Of a stretch of 64,000 bases of DNA, positions 25,425 through 33,585 are shown piece by piece. Positions within the stretch are counted from its first letter, which is position 1. Each line of letters opens with the position of its first letter. Origin of the DNA: CAWCPR01 sp963797475 (GTDB lineage: Bacteria > Chloroflexota > Anaerolineae > Anaerolineales > UBA4823). The DNA is taken from contig CAWCPR010000001.1 in the NCBI GenBank assembly GCA_963797475.1, positions 1,612,001 through 1,676,000 of the forward strand, read 5' to 3'. The notes beneath the pieces are model-generated. The model made no database searches. It was given only the letters and a program-made list of their open reading frames with translations, and was not told the origin of the DNA. The position numbers and the translations under genes were made by a program.

Positions 25425-25455
25425 GGTGTGTGGGCGGTTTCACCGCCCACACACC
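25425..25455 (+). terminator. 14-bp hairpin between binding protein and permease genes
   Basis: GGTGTGTGGGCGGT pairs perfectly with ACCGCCCACACACC around a TTC loop, 28 bases after the stop. No T-run follows, so it most likely protects the 3' end of the binding-protein message or causes partial termination, giving more binding protein than permease. Confidence 0.7.
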
Positions 25456-25500
25456 ATATGTGCTATCATGTGACCTTTAGAAGAGAGGTCAATCGCAAAA

Positions 25501-26577
25501 ATGCTAAGTTTCTTAATCCGCCGCATTTTATTGGTCATCCCGGTACTGTTCGGGGTGCTGCTGGTCACCTTTGCTCTAGCTCGCTCCATCCCGGGCGATC
25601 CCTGCATCATCGCCCTGGGCGAACACGCCACCGAACATGCCTGCCAGGAGTACCGCCAGCGCACCGGCCTCAACAATTCGATCATCGTCCAGTTTGGCCG
25701 CTACCTAATCGATCTGTCGCATGGAGACCTGGGCACTTCCCTGCGTACCAAGCAGCCGGTCGGCGAAGTCTTGATCCAACGCCTGCCGATGACGGTCGAG
25801 CTGGCTTTCAGCGCCATGTTTATCGCCACCATTATGGGCATTATCCTGGGCATCATTTCGGCCTATTTTCACAATACTCTCATCGACGTGTCCACCATGA
25901 TGGGGGCCAATTTTGGCGTCTCGATCCCGGTGTTCTTCCTGGGTCTCGTGCTCGCTTATATCTTCGCCATTATGCTCAGACACACGCCGTTGTGGCTGCC
26001 GCCTTCTGGGCGCCTGACGCCCGGCACGAGCGTCGTTCCCCTGGTCCAGGCTTGGCACCTGGAGAACCTGCAAGGCTTCCCGCTGACCGTGGTGACTTTT
26101 TTCTCGAATATGATCACTTTCAATGCCCTGGTCACCGGGAACTGGAAGCTGCTGTGGGACGCCGTCAAGCATCTCATCCTGCCCGCGCTGGCCGTGTCTA
26201 CCATCCCCATGGCGATCATCGCCCGCATGACTCGCTCCAGCCTGCTGGATGTGATGGGGTTGGACTACATCCGCACGGCGCGCGCTAAAGGGCTGGTCGA
26301 GCGGGCGGTCGTCTTCCGCCACGCACTGCGCAACGCCATGCTGCCCATCATCACCATCGTCGGATTGCAACTAGGCAGCCTGCTGGGTGGCGCCATCCTG
26401 ACCGAGACCATCTTCGGACTGCCGGGCGTCGGGCAGATCCTGGTGACTTCGATCACCGCCCGTGATTATCCCTCCTTGCAGGCTTTCGTCGTCGCCATCG
26501 CCTTGATCTTCGTCTCCGTGAACCTGATCGTGGATATCTCGTATGCGTACCTGGACCCACGCATCCGTTTACAGTGA
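25501..26577 (+). CDS. Dipeptide/oligopeptide-type ABC permease, DppB family
   Basis: This 358-residue inner-membrane protein opens MLSFLIRRILLVIPVLFGVLLVTFAL, the standard DppB/OppB first helix. It carries the EAA loop IRTARAKGLVERAVVFRHALRNAMLPIITIVGL. GGAILTETIFGLPGVGQ is also diagnostic. About six helices, with a 45-residue insertion around 170-215. It forms the channel with the next permease. The Shine-Dalgarno AGAGAGG is 12 bases from the ATG. Confidence 0.9.
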   Translation: MLSFLIRRILLVIPVLFGVLLVTFALARSIPGDPCIIALGEHATEHACQEYRQRTGLNNSIIVQFGRYLIDLSHGDLGTSLRTKQPVGEVLIQRLPMTVELAFSAMFIATIMGIILGIISAYFHNTLIDVSTMMGANFGVSIPVFFLGLVLAYIFAIMLRHTPLWLPPSGRLTPGTSVVPLVQAWHLENLQGFPLTVVTFFSNMITFNALVTGNWKLLWDAVKHLILPALAVSTIPMAIIARMTRSSLLDVMGLDYIRTARAKGLVERAVVFRHALRNAMLPIITIVGLQLGSLLGGAILTETIFGLPGVGQILVTSITARDYPSLQAFVVAIALIFVSVNLIVDISYAYLDPRIRLQ

Positions 26578-26582
26578 CCACA

Positions 26583-26665
26583 TGTCATTGTGAGGAGCGT
26601 TCTTTGGGCCGAAGCAATCTTTTACATTCAGACGCTCAGATTGCTTCGCTACGCTCGGCATGACA
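26583..26665. repeat. REP-like inverted repeat between permease genes
   Basis: The left part TGTCATTGTGAGGAGCG...GAAGCAATCT and right part AGATTGCTTCGCTACGCTCGGCATGACA are imperfect complements with outer ends TGTCAT/ATGACA. This is a common bacterial intergenic repeat style. It could stabilise mRNA between the two genes. Confidence 0.65.
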
Positions 26666-26700
26666 AAAGGACCAAAACCAAGCAAACAGGAATAGCACCT

Positions 26701-27618
26701 ATGGCAGTAGCAGAATTAACCGAAACCAGAACCTCTGAAAGACCTGGAAATCTGTGGCTGGATGCGCTGCAGCACTTGCTGGAGAAACGCTCCGCCGTGG
26801 TGGGGCTGACGCTGCTGGGTTTCCTGGCGCTCGTCGCCATCCTGGCGCCGGTGCTAGCTCCATACGACCCGACCGTGCCGCTCAACGACGTCAAACGCAA
26901 CACGCCGCCTTGCATCCACATGCTGGGCTGCCCCGCCGACCAGCCTCAACACCTCTTCGGCATCGACGGCAACGGGCGCGATTTCTTCAGCCGGGTCGTG
27001 TACGGCTCGCGCCTCTCGCTGGCGATCGGCTTCGCCACAGTATCCTTCGCAATCATCCTGGGCACCCTGCTCGGAGCAGTGGCGGGTTTCCTGGGCGGCT
27101 GGACGGATAACATCATCATGCGCATCATGGACGTCATGCTGGCCTTCCCCTACCTGCTGCTGGCGATCGCCGTGGTAGCCGTGCTGGGCACCGGGCTGAT
27201 CAACGCCTTGCTCGCCATCAGCCTGGTCTCCGTGCCCAGCTACGCCCGCATCGCCCGCGCCAGCGTGATCTCAATCAAAGAGCGGGATTTTGTCACGGCA
27301 GACCGCGCCCTGGGCGTCTCGCAGGCGCGCATCCTCTTCCACCGCGTGCTGCCCAACGCTCTCACTCCACTGATCGTGCAGGGCACGCTGGGTATCGGCG
27401 ATGCGATCCTCTCCGCCGCGGCGCTCTCCTTCCTGGGCCTAGGCGCGCAGCCTCCCACCCCCGAATGGGGCATCATGCTCAGCGAGGAGCGTAATAACAT
27501 CTTCAACGCCCCGCACTTGCTGTTCATCCCGGGCATTGCCATCACGCTGACGGTGCTGGGCTTCAACTTATTGGGCGATGGCCTGCGCGACGCCCTGGAC
27601 CCGAGGCTAAATCGGTGA
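26701..27618 (+). CDS. Dipeptide/oligopeptide-type ABC permease, DppC family
   Basis: The protein has 305 residues from ATG 26701; the open frame extends back through the REP-like repeat, which I exclude. The N-terminal OppC-type helix is VVGLTLLGFLALVAILAPVLAPYDP. The family marker HLFGIDGNGRDFFSRVVYGSRLSL precedes the core. The EAA loop is ERDFVTADRALGVSQARILFHRVLPNAL. It pairs with DppB to form the channel. It overlaps the first ATPase by 4 bp (GTGA). Confidence 0.9.
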   Translation: MAVAELTETRTSERPGNLWLDALQHLLEKRSAVVGLTLLGFLALVAILAPVLAPYDPTVPLNDVKRNTPPCIHMLGCPADQPQHLFGIDGNGRDFFSRVVYGSRLSLAIGFATVSFAIILGTLLGAVAGFLGGWTDNIIMRIMDVMLAFPYLLLAIAVVAVLGTGLINALLAISLVSVPSYARIARASVISIKERDFVTADRALGVSQARILFHRVLPNALTPLIVQGTLGIGDAILSAAALSFLGLGAQPPTPEWGIMLSEERNNIFNAPHLLFIPGIAITLTVLGFNLLGDGLRDALDPRLNR

Positions 27619-28601
27619 CGAAATTAGACGATACTTTATTAGATATCCGTGACTTGCGCACACACTTCTTCACTAAAGACGGCGTGGTCAAAGCCGTCGA
27701 TGGGGTGAGCTTCCACGTGCAGCGCGGCGAGATCGTCGGCTTGGTGGGTGAATCCGGCTGCGGCAAGAGTGTCACCTCCTATTCAGTGCTGCGCCTAGTC
27801 AGCTACCCCGGAAAGATCGTCTCGGGCGAGATCCTGTTCGATGGGCGAGACATCCTCAAGATGAGCCACGACGAGGTCGTGGCGCTGCGCGGCAACCGCA
27901 TCTCGATGATCTTCCAGCAGCCCACTTCCTGCCTCAACCCGGTTTTTGACGTGGGCTTTCAACTTGCGGAGGTCAACGAAATCCACCAGTACATGGGGCG
28001 CAAGGCAGGGCGTGAGCGGGCGATTGAGCTGCTGCGCCTAGTCGGCATCCCCGACCCGGAGCGGCGCATCCGCTCCTACCCGCACGAGCTTTCCGGCGGC
28101 ATGGCCCAACGCGTGATGATCGCCATGGCCCTGGCGCTCATCCCCGACCTGCTCATCGCTGACGAGCCAACCACCGCCCTGGACGTGACCATCCAGGCGC
28201 AGATCCTGGACCTGATGCGCGACCTGCACGAGAATATGGGCATTTCGATCATCCTCATCACCCACGATCTGGGCGTGGTAGCCGAGATGTGTCAGCGTGT
28301 GGCGGTAATGTATGCCGGGCAGATCGTGGAAGAGACGGACGTGCACACGCTGTATAAAGACCCCAAACACCCCTACACCCGCGGGCTGATCGCCTCCATC
28401 CCCATCTTGGGACAGGTGAATGACGAGCTGGAGACCATCCCCGGCAACGTGCCCAATCTGATCGACCTGCCGCAGGGCTGCCGCTTTGCCCCACGCTGCA
28501 AAGCGCGCCTCGAACACCAGCTCGATATCTGCACCAAAGAAGAACCCGCCCTGAAACCCGTAGGCCACGAACATACCGTGCGCTGCTGGTTGTATCAATA
28601 G
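27615..28601 (+). CDS. Dipeptide/oligopeptide-type ABC ATPase, DppD family
   Basis: This 328-residue protein starts GTG overlapping the upstream stop. Walker A GESGCGKS, signature LSGGMAQRVMIAMAL, Walker B LLIADEPTTALD, H-loop ITHDLGVVAE. The C-terminal oligopeptide extension contains GCRFAPRCKARLEHQLDICTKEEP, whose four Cys can bind an Fe-S cluster in this family. It powers uptake together with DppF. Eight bp before the next gene. Confidence 0.93.
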   Translation: MTKLDDTLLDIRDLRTHFFTKDGVVKAVDGVSFHVQRGEIVGLVGESGCGKSVTSYSVLRLVSYPGKIVSGEILFDGRDILKMSHDEVVALRGNRISMIFQQPTSCLNPVFDVGFQLAEVNEIHQYMGRKAGRERAIELLRLVGIPDPERRIRSYPHELSGGMAQRVMIAMALALIPDLLIADEPTTALDVTIQAQILDLMRDLHENMGISIILITHDLGVVAEMCQRVAVMYAGQIVEETDVHTLYKDPKHPYTRGLIASIPILGQVNDELETIPGNVPNLIDLPQGCRFAPRCKARLEHQLDICTKEEPALKPVGHEHTVRCWLYQ

Positions 28602-28609
28602 GCGGCCTC

Positions 28610-29653
28610 ATGACAGATACTACCCCTTCCAGACCCAATATCCTCGTAGAGGCCCACTCCCTGACCATGCATTTTCCGGTTGTCGGCGGGATCTTGCAAC
28701 GCCCTTACGCCTGGGTCAAGGCGGTGGAGAATGTCTCGTTGACCATCAGACGCGGCGAGACGCTCGGCCTGGTGGGCAAATCCGGCTGCGGCAAGACCAC
28801 CATGGGGCGCATGATCCTACGCCTGCTCGAGCCTACAGAAGGCCAGGTTTTCTTCGAAGGCCAGGAAATCACGAAACTGAACGAGCGCGATCTGAAACCC
28901 TTCCGCCGCAGGATGCAGATCATCTTCCAGGACCCCTTCTCTTCGCTCGACCCACGCACGCCCATCGGCGACAGTATTAGCGAAGGGCTGCGTGTGCATG
29001 GGATCAAGGACCGGCACGCCCGTTTCGAAAAGGTGCTGGAGATCATGCACACGGTCGGTCTGGAGGATTACCACGCCCACCGCTACCCGCACGAATTCTC
29101 CGGTGGGCAGCGGCAGCGCATCGGCATCGCCCGTGCTCTGGTACTGCGGCCCGATTTCATCGTCTGCGATGAGCCGGTCAGCGCACTGGACGTCTCGATC
29201 CAATCGCAGGTGCTCAACCTGCTGCGCAATTTGCAGCGCGAGTTCAAGCTGACTTACCTGTTCGTCGCCCACAACATGAGCGTAGTTGAGCACATCAGCG
29301 ACCGCATCGCCGTGATGTACATGGGCAAGATCGTCGAGCTGGCGGATCGGGAGACGCTCTTCCGCGAGCCCCAACACCCCTACACGCAAGCGCTCATGTC
29401 GGCTATCCCCGTCCCCGACCCCGACCTGAGGCGCGAGCGCATCATCCTGAAGGGCGACGTGCCCAGCCCGCTGCACCCGCCTTCCGGCTGCCGCTTCCAC
29501 ACCCGCTGCCCGATTGCAGTGGATATCTGCAAGATGGAAGAACCACTCCTGATCGACATCGGCGGCGAGCACCACGTAGCCTGTCACCTGCGCAAAGGCA
29601 AGCCGTCGATCGAATCATATAAACGGCCGGTCCAGGAGGGTACCAGCGGGTAA
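28610..29653 (+). CDS. Dipeptide/oligopeptide-type ABC ATPase, DppF family
   Basis: The protein has 347 residues. Walker A GKSGCGKTT, Q-loop MQIIFQDPFSSLDPR, signature FSGGQRQRIGIARAL, Walker B FIVCDEPVSALD, switch VAHNMSVVEHI. The C-terminal oligo_HPY part has GCRFHTRCPIAVDICKMEEP. Second ATPase of the transporter. The operon ends here; the next 220 bp hold only repeats. Confidence 0.93.
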   Translation: MTDTTPSRPNILVEAHSLTMHFPVVGGILQRPYAWVKAVENVSLTIRRGETLGLVGKSGCGKTTMGRMILRLLEPTEGQVFFEGQEITKLNERDLKPFRRRMQIIFQDPFSSLDPRTPIGDSISEGLRVHGIKDRHARFEKVLEIMHTVGLEDYHAHRYPHEFSGGQRQRIGIARALVLRPDFIVCDEPVSALDVSIQSQVLNLLRNLQREFKLTYLFVAHNMSVVEHISDRIAVMYMGKIVELADRETLFREPQHPYTQALMSAIPVPDPDLRRERIILKGDVPSPLHPPSGCRFHTRCPIAVDICKMEEPLLIDIGGEHHVACHLRKGKPSIESYKRPVQEGTSG

Positions 29654-29776
29654 ATCCTCCGCCGCGTGCAGGAGCACAGCGCGCAGTTACGTATGTTCCT
29701 GGGCCAGCAGGCGGGGAAAGCTGTATACCCGAGGCGCAATAAATTACGCGAAATTGAAACTAGCCCTGGCGATCTA

Positions 29777-29840
29777 CCCCAACCCCTCCCTGAAAGGAGG
29801 GGCTTTGCTCCCTTCCCTTTAGGGGAGGGCTGGGGAGAGG
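29777..29840. repeat. GC-rich double-hairpin repeat downstream of the ABC operon
   Basis: CCCCTCC...GGAGGGG (29780s-29802) and TCCCTTCCCTTTAGGGGAGGG form neighbouring hairpins within a larger CCCCA...TGGGG frame, followed by GTTGTTGTTTT. This low-complexity palindrome type recurs between genes in many genomes; on the minus strand it can be mistranslated as PSPKGKG peptides. It may terminate the ABC operon. 29654-29776 shows no gene. Confidence 0.55.
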
Positions 29841-29876
29841 TTGTTGTTTTCACCAGCCGCTAAAATTCTGGCGGCG

Positions 29877-30336
29877 TGATCTTCCCCCGATTTAGTGGAC
29901 ACAAAAAATGTCGCGATGAAGTACACTAAATCCAACAGGAGAAGATCGACGAGCAAGAAAGGCTTTCGGACCTACACCCAAGAATTCAAGGCGGGATTGC
30001 CGCCGGAAACCGTCCAAACGCCATCCAGTGACCACCCAACGCCAGCCAGGCGTGGTGCCTGCCCCCAATCGTAAATAGGTCGCCGACATTACTTACATCG
30101 ATACCGCTGAGGGGTGGCTATACCTGGCCCCGGTGCTGGATCTGTATTCTCGGATGGTGGTCGGTTGGGCGATGGCAGATCACATGGGGTCTGCTCTGGT
30201 GGAAGCTGCCTTGGAGATGGCCTTGGCCAGACGACATCCGCAAGCTGGGTTGCTGCACCACTCCGATCAAGGCACCCAGTACACCAGTGGAGCTTATCAA
30301 CAAAAACTGTCTGTCCATTTAAACGGGGCAAGGTCA
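29877..30336 (+). mobile_element. Shrunken IS3-family insertion sequence remnant
   Basis: The two ends are 25-base imperfect inverted repeats (29877-29901 starting TGATCTTCCCCCG, and 30312-30336 ending CAAGGTCA; 20 of 25 match). Between them lie the start of an orfA-like frame (KKGFRTYTQEFKAG around 29960-30000) and the centre of an orfB DDE transposase (VADITYIDTAEGWLYLAPVLDLYSRMV...LLHHSDQGTQYTSGAYQ). A TAG replaces the Trp codon of the PNRKW-VADITYI motif at about 30074. Most of both genes is deleted, so it cannot move by itself. No target duplication is visible at the flanks. Confidence 0.75.
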
Positions 30337-30384
30337 AAGAGAATCCTGCCCTACGGAAACCCTTATCCTGAATTGGTGATAAAT

Positions 30385-32241
30385 ATGCCTCTGACATTCA
30401 TCTCCCCTTCATCCATTACTTCCCTGGGCGGCTTCCTGGGGCGGCGTTTCGAAGCCAACCGGAACGGGCGCCTGAAGAACTGGGCGCTCTCCGAGCAGTT
30501 CATCCAGCTCCACGAACAGAAGAACTACGACGGCTGGTTCTGGATGGGCGAGCAGCTCGGCAAATGGCTCGATGCGGCCGCCTATACCGCCTTGATCGCC
30601 AAAGATACAGCCCTGCTGGAGCGGGTGCACGCGCTGCTGGAGCGGCTAGCCCGCAGCCAGGAAGACGATGGCTACCTGGGCATCGCCGAGCGGCGTTATC
30701 GCCTGCCGGCGCGCGGCATGGAGCTGTACGAGATGTATTACCTGCTCCACCGACTGCTGACCTGCGCCGATCTGCTAGACGACCCGTCCGCCATGGAGAC
30801 CGCCCGCCAGCTGGGCAGGTTCATCACCCGTACTTGGGGGCCGGAGCCGGGGCAGTTCCCGCTGGCCGGTCCGTTCCCGGGCAACGGCCACGGCGGCGGC
30901 GAGGGCACGCTCATCCTGGAGCCGATCGTGCTGCTCGGCCAACGCTGCGGCGACGAGCGTTTCGTCCAGTGGGGCGAGAAGGTTCTGGGGATGTGGAATG
31001 CCTGGCTGGAGCAGTATCCTGGGGCTATCTTCACCTGCGGCTACCGCGCCATGCAAGCCTTCGCAGCCGGCGAACTCGATATTTTCGAGCTGCGTCCGAA
31101 CTTGCACGCCCATACCTTTCACATGACCCTGCTAGGGGTGGCGGCGCTACATAACGCCACCGGCAAGCGCGAGTATCGCGATGTGGTAACCGCCAGCCTC
31201 GACCGGCTGGCTAACGAATGGATCTTCCTGACCGGCGGGATGAGCTCGAACGAGCATTTCTTGCCCCGCCGCTACTACCACCCGCGCGGCGATGTAGAAG
31301 TCTGCCCGCAGCACACCTGGCTGCTGCTGCTGGCCCAGGCGCTGGAATGGAGCGGGGAAGCGCGCTATGCAGCCGAGATCGAGCGAGACCTTTTCAACCA
31401 GCTCCTGGCAGCCCAGCTAGCGGACGGCTCTAACTGGAACTACATGACCCCGCTCAACGGGCGGGCGCAGGAGCCGGAAGGCCCAAACTGCTGCAACGCC
31501 GCCGGTGCGCGCATCCTGAGCCGCACGCCCACGTATCTCTACGGGCTGCGCGACGGCGAGCCGGCCGTACTGCTCTACACGCAAAGCGAAGCCGGGCTCC
31601 AGCCGCCCCAGGCGCCGCCGCTCAAGCTGCGCCAGGAGACCGCTTTCCCCTCGCAGGGAAAAGTGCTCCTGCACGTCGATCCGCAGACGCCGGCGCACTT
31701 CCGCCTGCACCTGCGCCTGCCGCCTTACGCTCAGGGAGCGACTGCGACGGTCAACGGCGAAGAGATCTTCGCTGGCGAGACCTTTACTGCCCCCGCAGGC
31801 GATTTCCTGACGCTGGAGCGCGACTGGCAGACCGGCGATTGCGTGACGCTGCGCTTGCCCTTCCGGCTGGTCTCGCACGCAAACGCGAGTTTAATGGCGA
31901 TCTCGCGCGGCCCGCTGGTATACGCCCTTTTTCAGAACGCACAGCCTGACACAGGCCAGATATACAACAACATTGGTCGCTACCCCGAAGATGTGGCGCT
32001 GAAGATCGACCCGGCCCGCCTGGCAGACCAGGAAGTCGAAGAAGCTGCGCCGGAAGGGCTGTTGGGGCCTGCGCTGCGCCTGCCCGGGCAGATCCGCGCC
32101 CAGGCGCCGCTGTTCGTCTCAGCAGACGGCAACCGCCACCTGCAATGCGATCAAAACACACCCGTAATCTTATTGCCTTTCGCCAACCAGGGCGCCCTGC
32201 GCGGCGATTATGCGGTATTTATGCAACATTTGGTCGAGTAG
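30385..32241 (+). CDS. GH127 beta-L-arabinofuranosidase-like glycosidase
   Basis: The protein has 618 residues from this ATG; the frame is open 84 codons further into the IS remnant, but those codons encode transposase and are not part of the enzyme. GH127 (DUF1680) hallmarks: GWFWMGEQLGKWLDAAAYT, HTFHMTLLGVAALHNATG and FLTGGMSSNEHFLP. The zinc/catalytic set known from HypBA1 (Glu-x-Cys and Cys-Cys) appears as Glu305, Cys307, Cys369, Cys370. It removes L-arabinofuranose from plant or glycoprotein glycans in the cytoplasm (no signal peptide). The Shine-Dalgarno is weak. The ABC operon upstream may supply substrate. Confidence 0.88.
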   Translation: MPLTFISPSSITSLGGFLGRRFEANRNGRLKNWALSEQFIQLHEQKNYDGWFWMGEQLGKWLDAAAYTALIAKDTALLERVHALLERLARSQEDDGYLGIAERRYRLPARGMELYEMYYLLHRLLTCADLLDDPSAMETARQLGRFITRTWGPEPGQFPLAGPFPGNGHGGGEGTLILEPIVLLGQRCGDERFVQWGEKVLGMWNAWLEQYPGAIFTCGYRAMQAFAAGELDIFELRPNLHAHTFHMTLLGVAALHNATGKREYRDVVTASLDRLANEWIFLTGGMSSNEHFLPRRYYHPRGDVEVCPQHTWLLLLAQALEWSGEARYAAEIERDLFNQLLAAQLADGSNWNYMTPLNGRAQEPEGPNCCNAAGARILSRTPTYLYGLRDGEPAVLLYTQSEAGLQPPQAPPLKLRQETAFPSQGKVLLHVDPQTPAHFRLHLRLPPYAQGATATVNGEEIFAGETFTAPAGDFLTLERDWQTGDCVTLRLPFRLVSHANASLMAISRGPLVYALFQNAQPDTGQIYNNIGRYPEDVALKIDPARLADQEVEEAAPEGLLGPALRLPGQIRAQAPLFVSADGNRHLQCDQNTPVILLPFANQGALRGDYAVFMQHLVE

Positions 32242-32354
32242 GCCGCCATCCGACTGCCCGTGTTCGTCTATCATGGGCTTGTGTTCACAGACTTCCCCTG
32301 ATCTTCTTTCTGTTAGGTTGAAAGGCTGAAACATTTTCATTTAGTTAACTACCT

Positions 32355-32383
32355 TTGACATTCTGCCTAGCCCCGGCTACAAT
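32355..32383 (+). promoter_or_regulatory. Promoter of the coaE-cdaA-ybbR-der operon
   Basis: TTGACA (32355-32360), 17-bp spacer, TACAAT (32378-32383), 42 bases before the coaE ATG. One of the best promoters in the window. Confidence 0.8.
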
Positions 32384-32425
32384 GGGGGAGAGCCTAGCGG
32401 TATCCATTTCTGTTTCGGAGGAACA

Positions 32426-33562
32426 ATGAGCGCCTGGCCAGGCAAATACGTTATTGGGCTGACAGGGAACATCGCAACCGGGAAAAGCGTTGTTCGCAAA
32501 ATGCTGGAACACCTGGGAGCCTACGGCATCGACGCGGATGCCCTCAGTCACCGCACCACTGCCCAGGGCGCTCCAGGCTACCAGCCTGTTTTGGACACAT
32601 TTGGGAAATGGATACTGGGCTCGGATGGTCAAATTGACCGCAATCGCCTGGGATCCATCGTCTTTTCCGATCCGCAGGCCCTGGCTTTGTTGGAAGCGAT
32701 CGTCCACCCTTTGGTAGGTCAGGCGGTGGATATCCTCGTACGCCGCGCCAGGCAAAAGGTGATTGTCATTGAGGCGATAAAATTAATCGAGGCAGGCATG
32801 CGGGCCCGCTGTGATTCGTTGTGGGTTTCTTATTCTCCGGAACAGGTCCAGCTTGCCCGCCTGGTGCAAAAGCGCGGCATGGATAAAGCCAGCGCGCTGC
32901 AGCGCATCAGGTCTCAACCTCCCCAGGAAGAAAAGACCGCGCTGGCGAACGTGGTCATCCAGAATGCCGGGTCCTTTGAAGAGACCTGGCGCCAGGTGGC
33001 GAACAACTGGCAAAAATTATTCCCGGCTATCGATCCGGAAGCGACCCAGCCTGCTGTTAAAGCCGGTACGACCAACATGGCGATCCAGCGCGCCCGTCCA
33101 CGCCAGGCCGCGGAGATTGCAGCCTTGATGAACCGCCTGAACAGCGGGCAGCGAACATACAACCGGGAAGACATTATGGCGTCTTTTGGCGAAAAGGCGT
33201 TCTTAATCCTGACAATGGACGGCAAGCCGGTTGGGGTAGTCGGCTGGAAGGTTGAGAACCTGATTGCTCGCACCGACAGCGTATGCCTGGAGCCAGGGAT
33301 CCCAATTTCATCCGCCATGCAGGCTTTAATGAACGAGATAGAACGCACATCTCGGGAGCTTCAATGTGAGGTCTCGCTGTTGTTTTTACCGGCGGAATTC
33401 GCTTTTACGGACGCTCTGGCGCGCAACCTGGGCTACCAGCGGCGTAGTGTACAGAGCCTGAACGTCCGCGCCTGGCAGGAAGCAGCCATCGAATCGATGC
33501 CCGCCGGCTCGGTGATGCTATTCAAACAACTGCGCCAGGATCGAGTACTGCGCCCAGTTTAA
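32426..33562 (+). CDS. coaE: Dephospho-CoA kinase fused to an acetyltransferase-like domain
   Basis: The protein has 378 residues. Residues 1-205 are CoaE: P-loop GLTGNIATGKS, ADALSHRTT, QIDRNRLGSIVFSDPQALALLEAIVHP, and the lid VQKRGMDKASALQRIRSQ. The kinase phosphorylates dephospho-CoA, the last CoA step. Residues about 220-378 form a second domain beginning MAIQRARPRQAAEIAALMNRL with KPVGVVGWKVENLIA and DALARNLGYQRRS, which looks like a GNAT fold; the CoA-binding loop is not clear. Fusion of a CoA maker with a CoA-using fold is unusual. AGGAG-type Shine-Dalgarno (CGGAGGAACA). Confidence 0.87.
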   Translation: MSAWPGKYVIGLTGNIATGKSVVRKMLEHLGAYGIDADALSHRTTAQGAPGYQPVLDTFGKWILGSDGQIDRNRLGSIVFSDPQALALLEAIVHPLVGQAVDILVRRARQKVIVIEAIKLIEAGMRARCDSLWVSYSPEQVQLARLVQKRGMDKASALQRIRSQPPQEEKTALANVVIQNAGSFEETWRQVANNWQKLFPAIDPEATQPAVKAGTTNMAIQRARPRQAAEIAALMNRLNSGQRTYNREDIMASFGEKAFLILTMDGKPVGVVGWKVENLIARTDSVCLEPGIPISSAMQALMNEIERTSRELQCEVSLLFLPAEFAFTDALARNLGYQRRSVQSLNVRAWQEAAIESMPAGSVMLFKQLRQDRVLRPV

Positions 33563-33585
33563 CACGCCGCCACTGGAGTTTAATT

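Noticed and set aside
29584..29853. Minus-strand ORF rich in PSPKGKG
   Set aside because: It is the translation of the GC-rich palindromic repeat and the end of dppF, a common false ORF.
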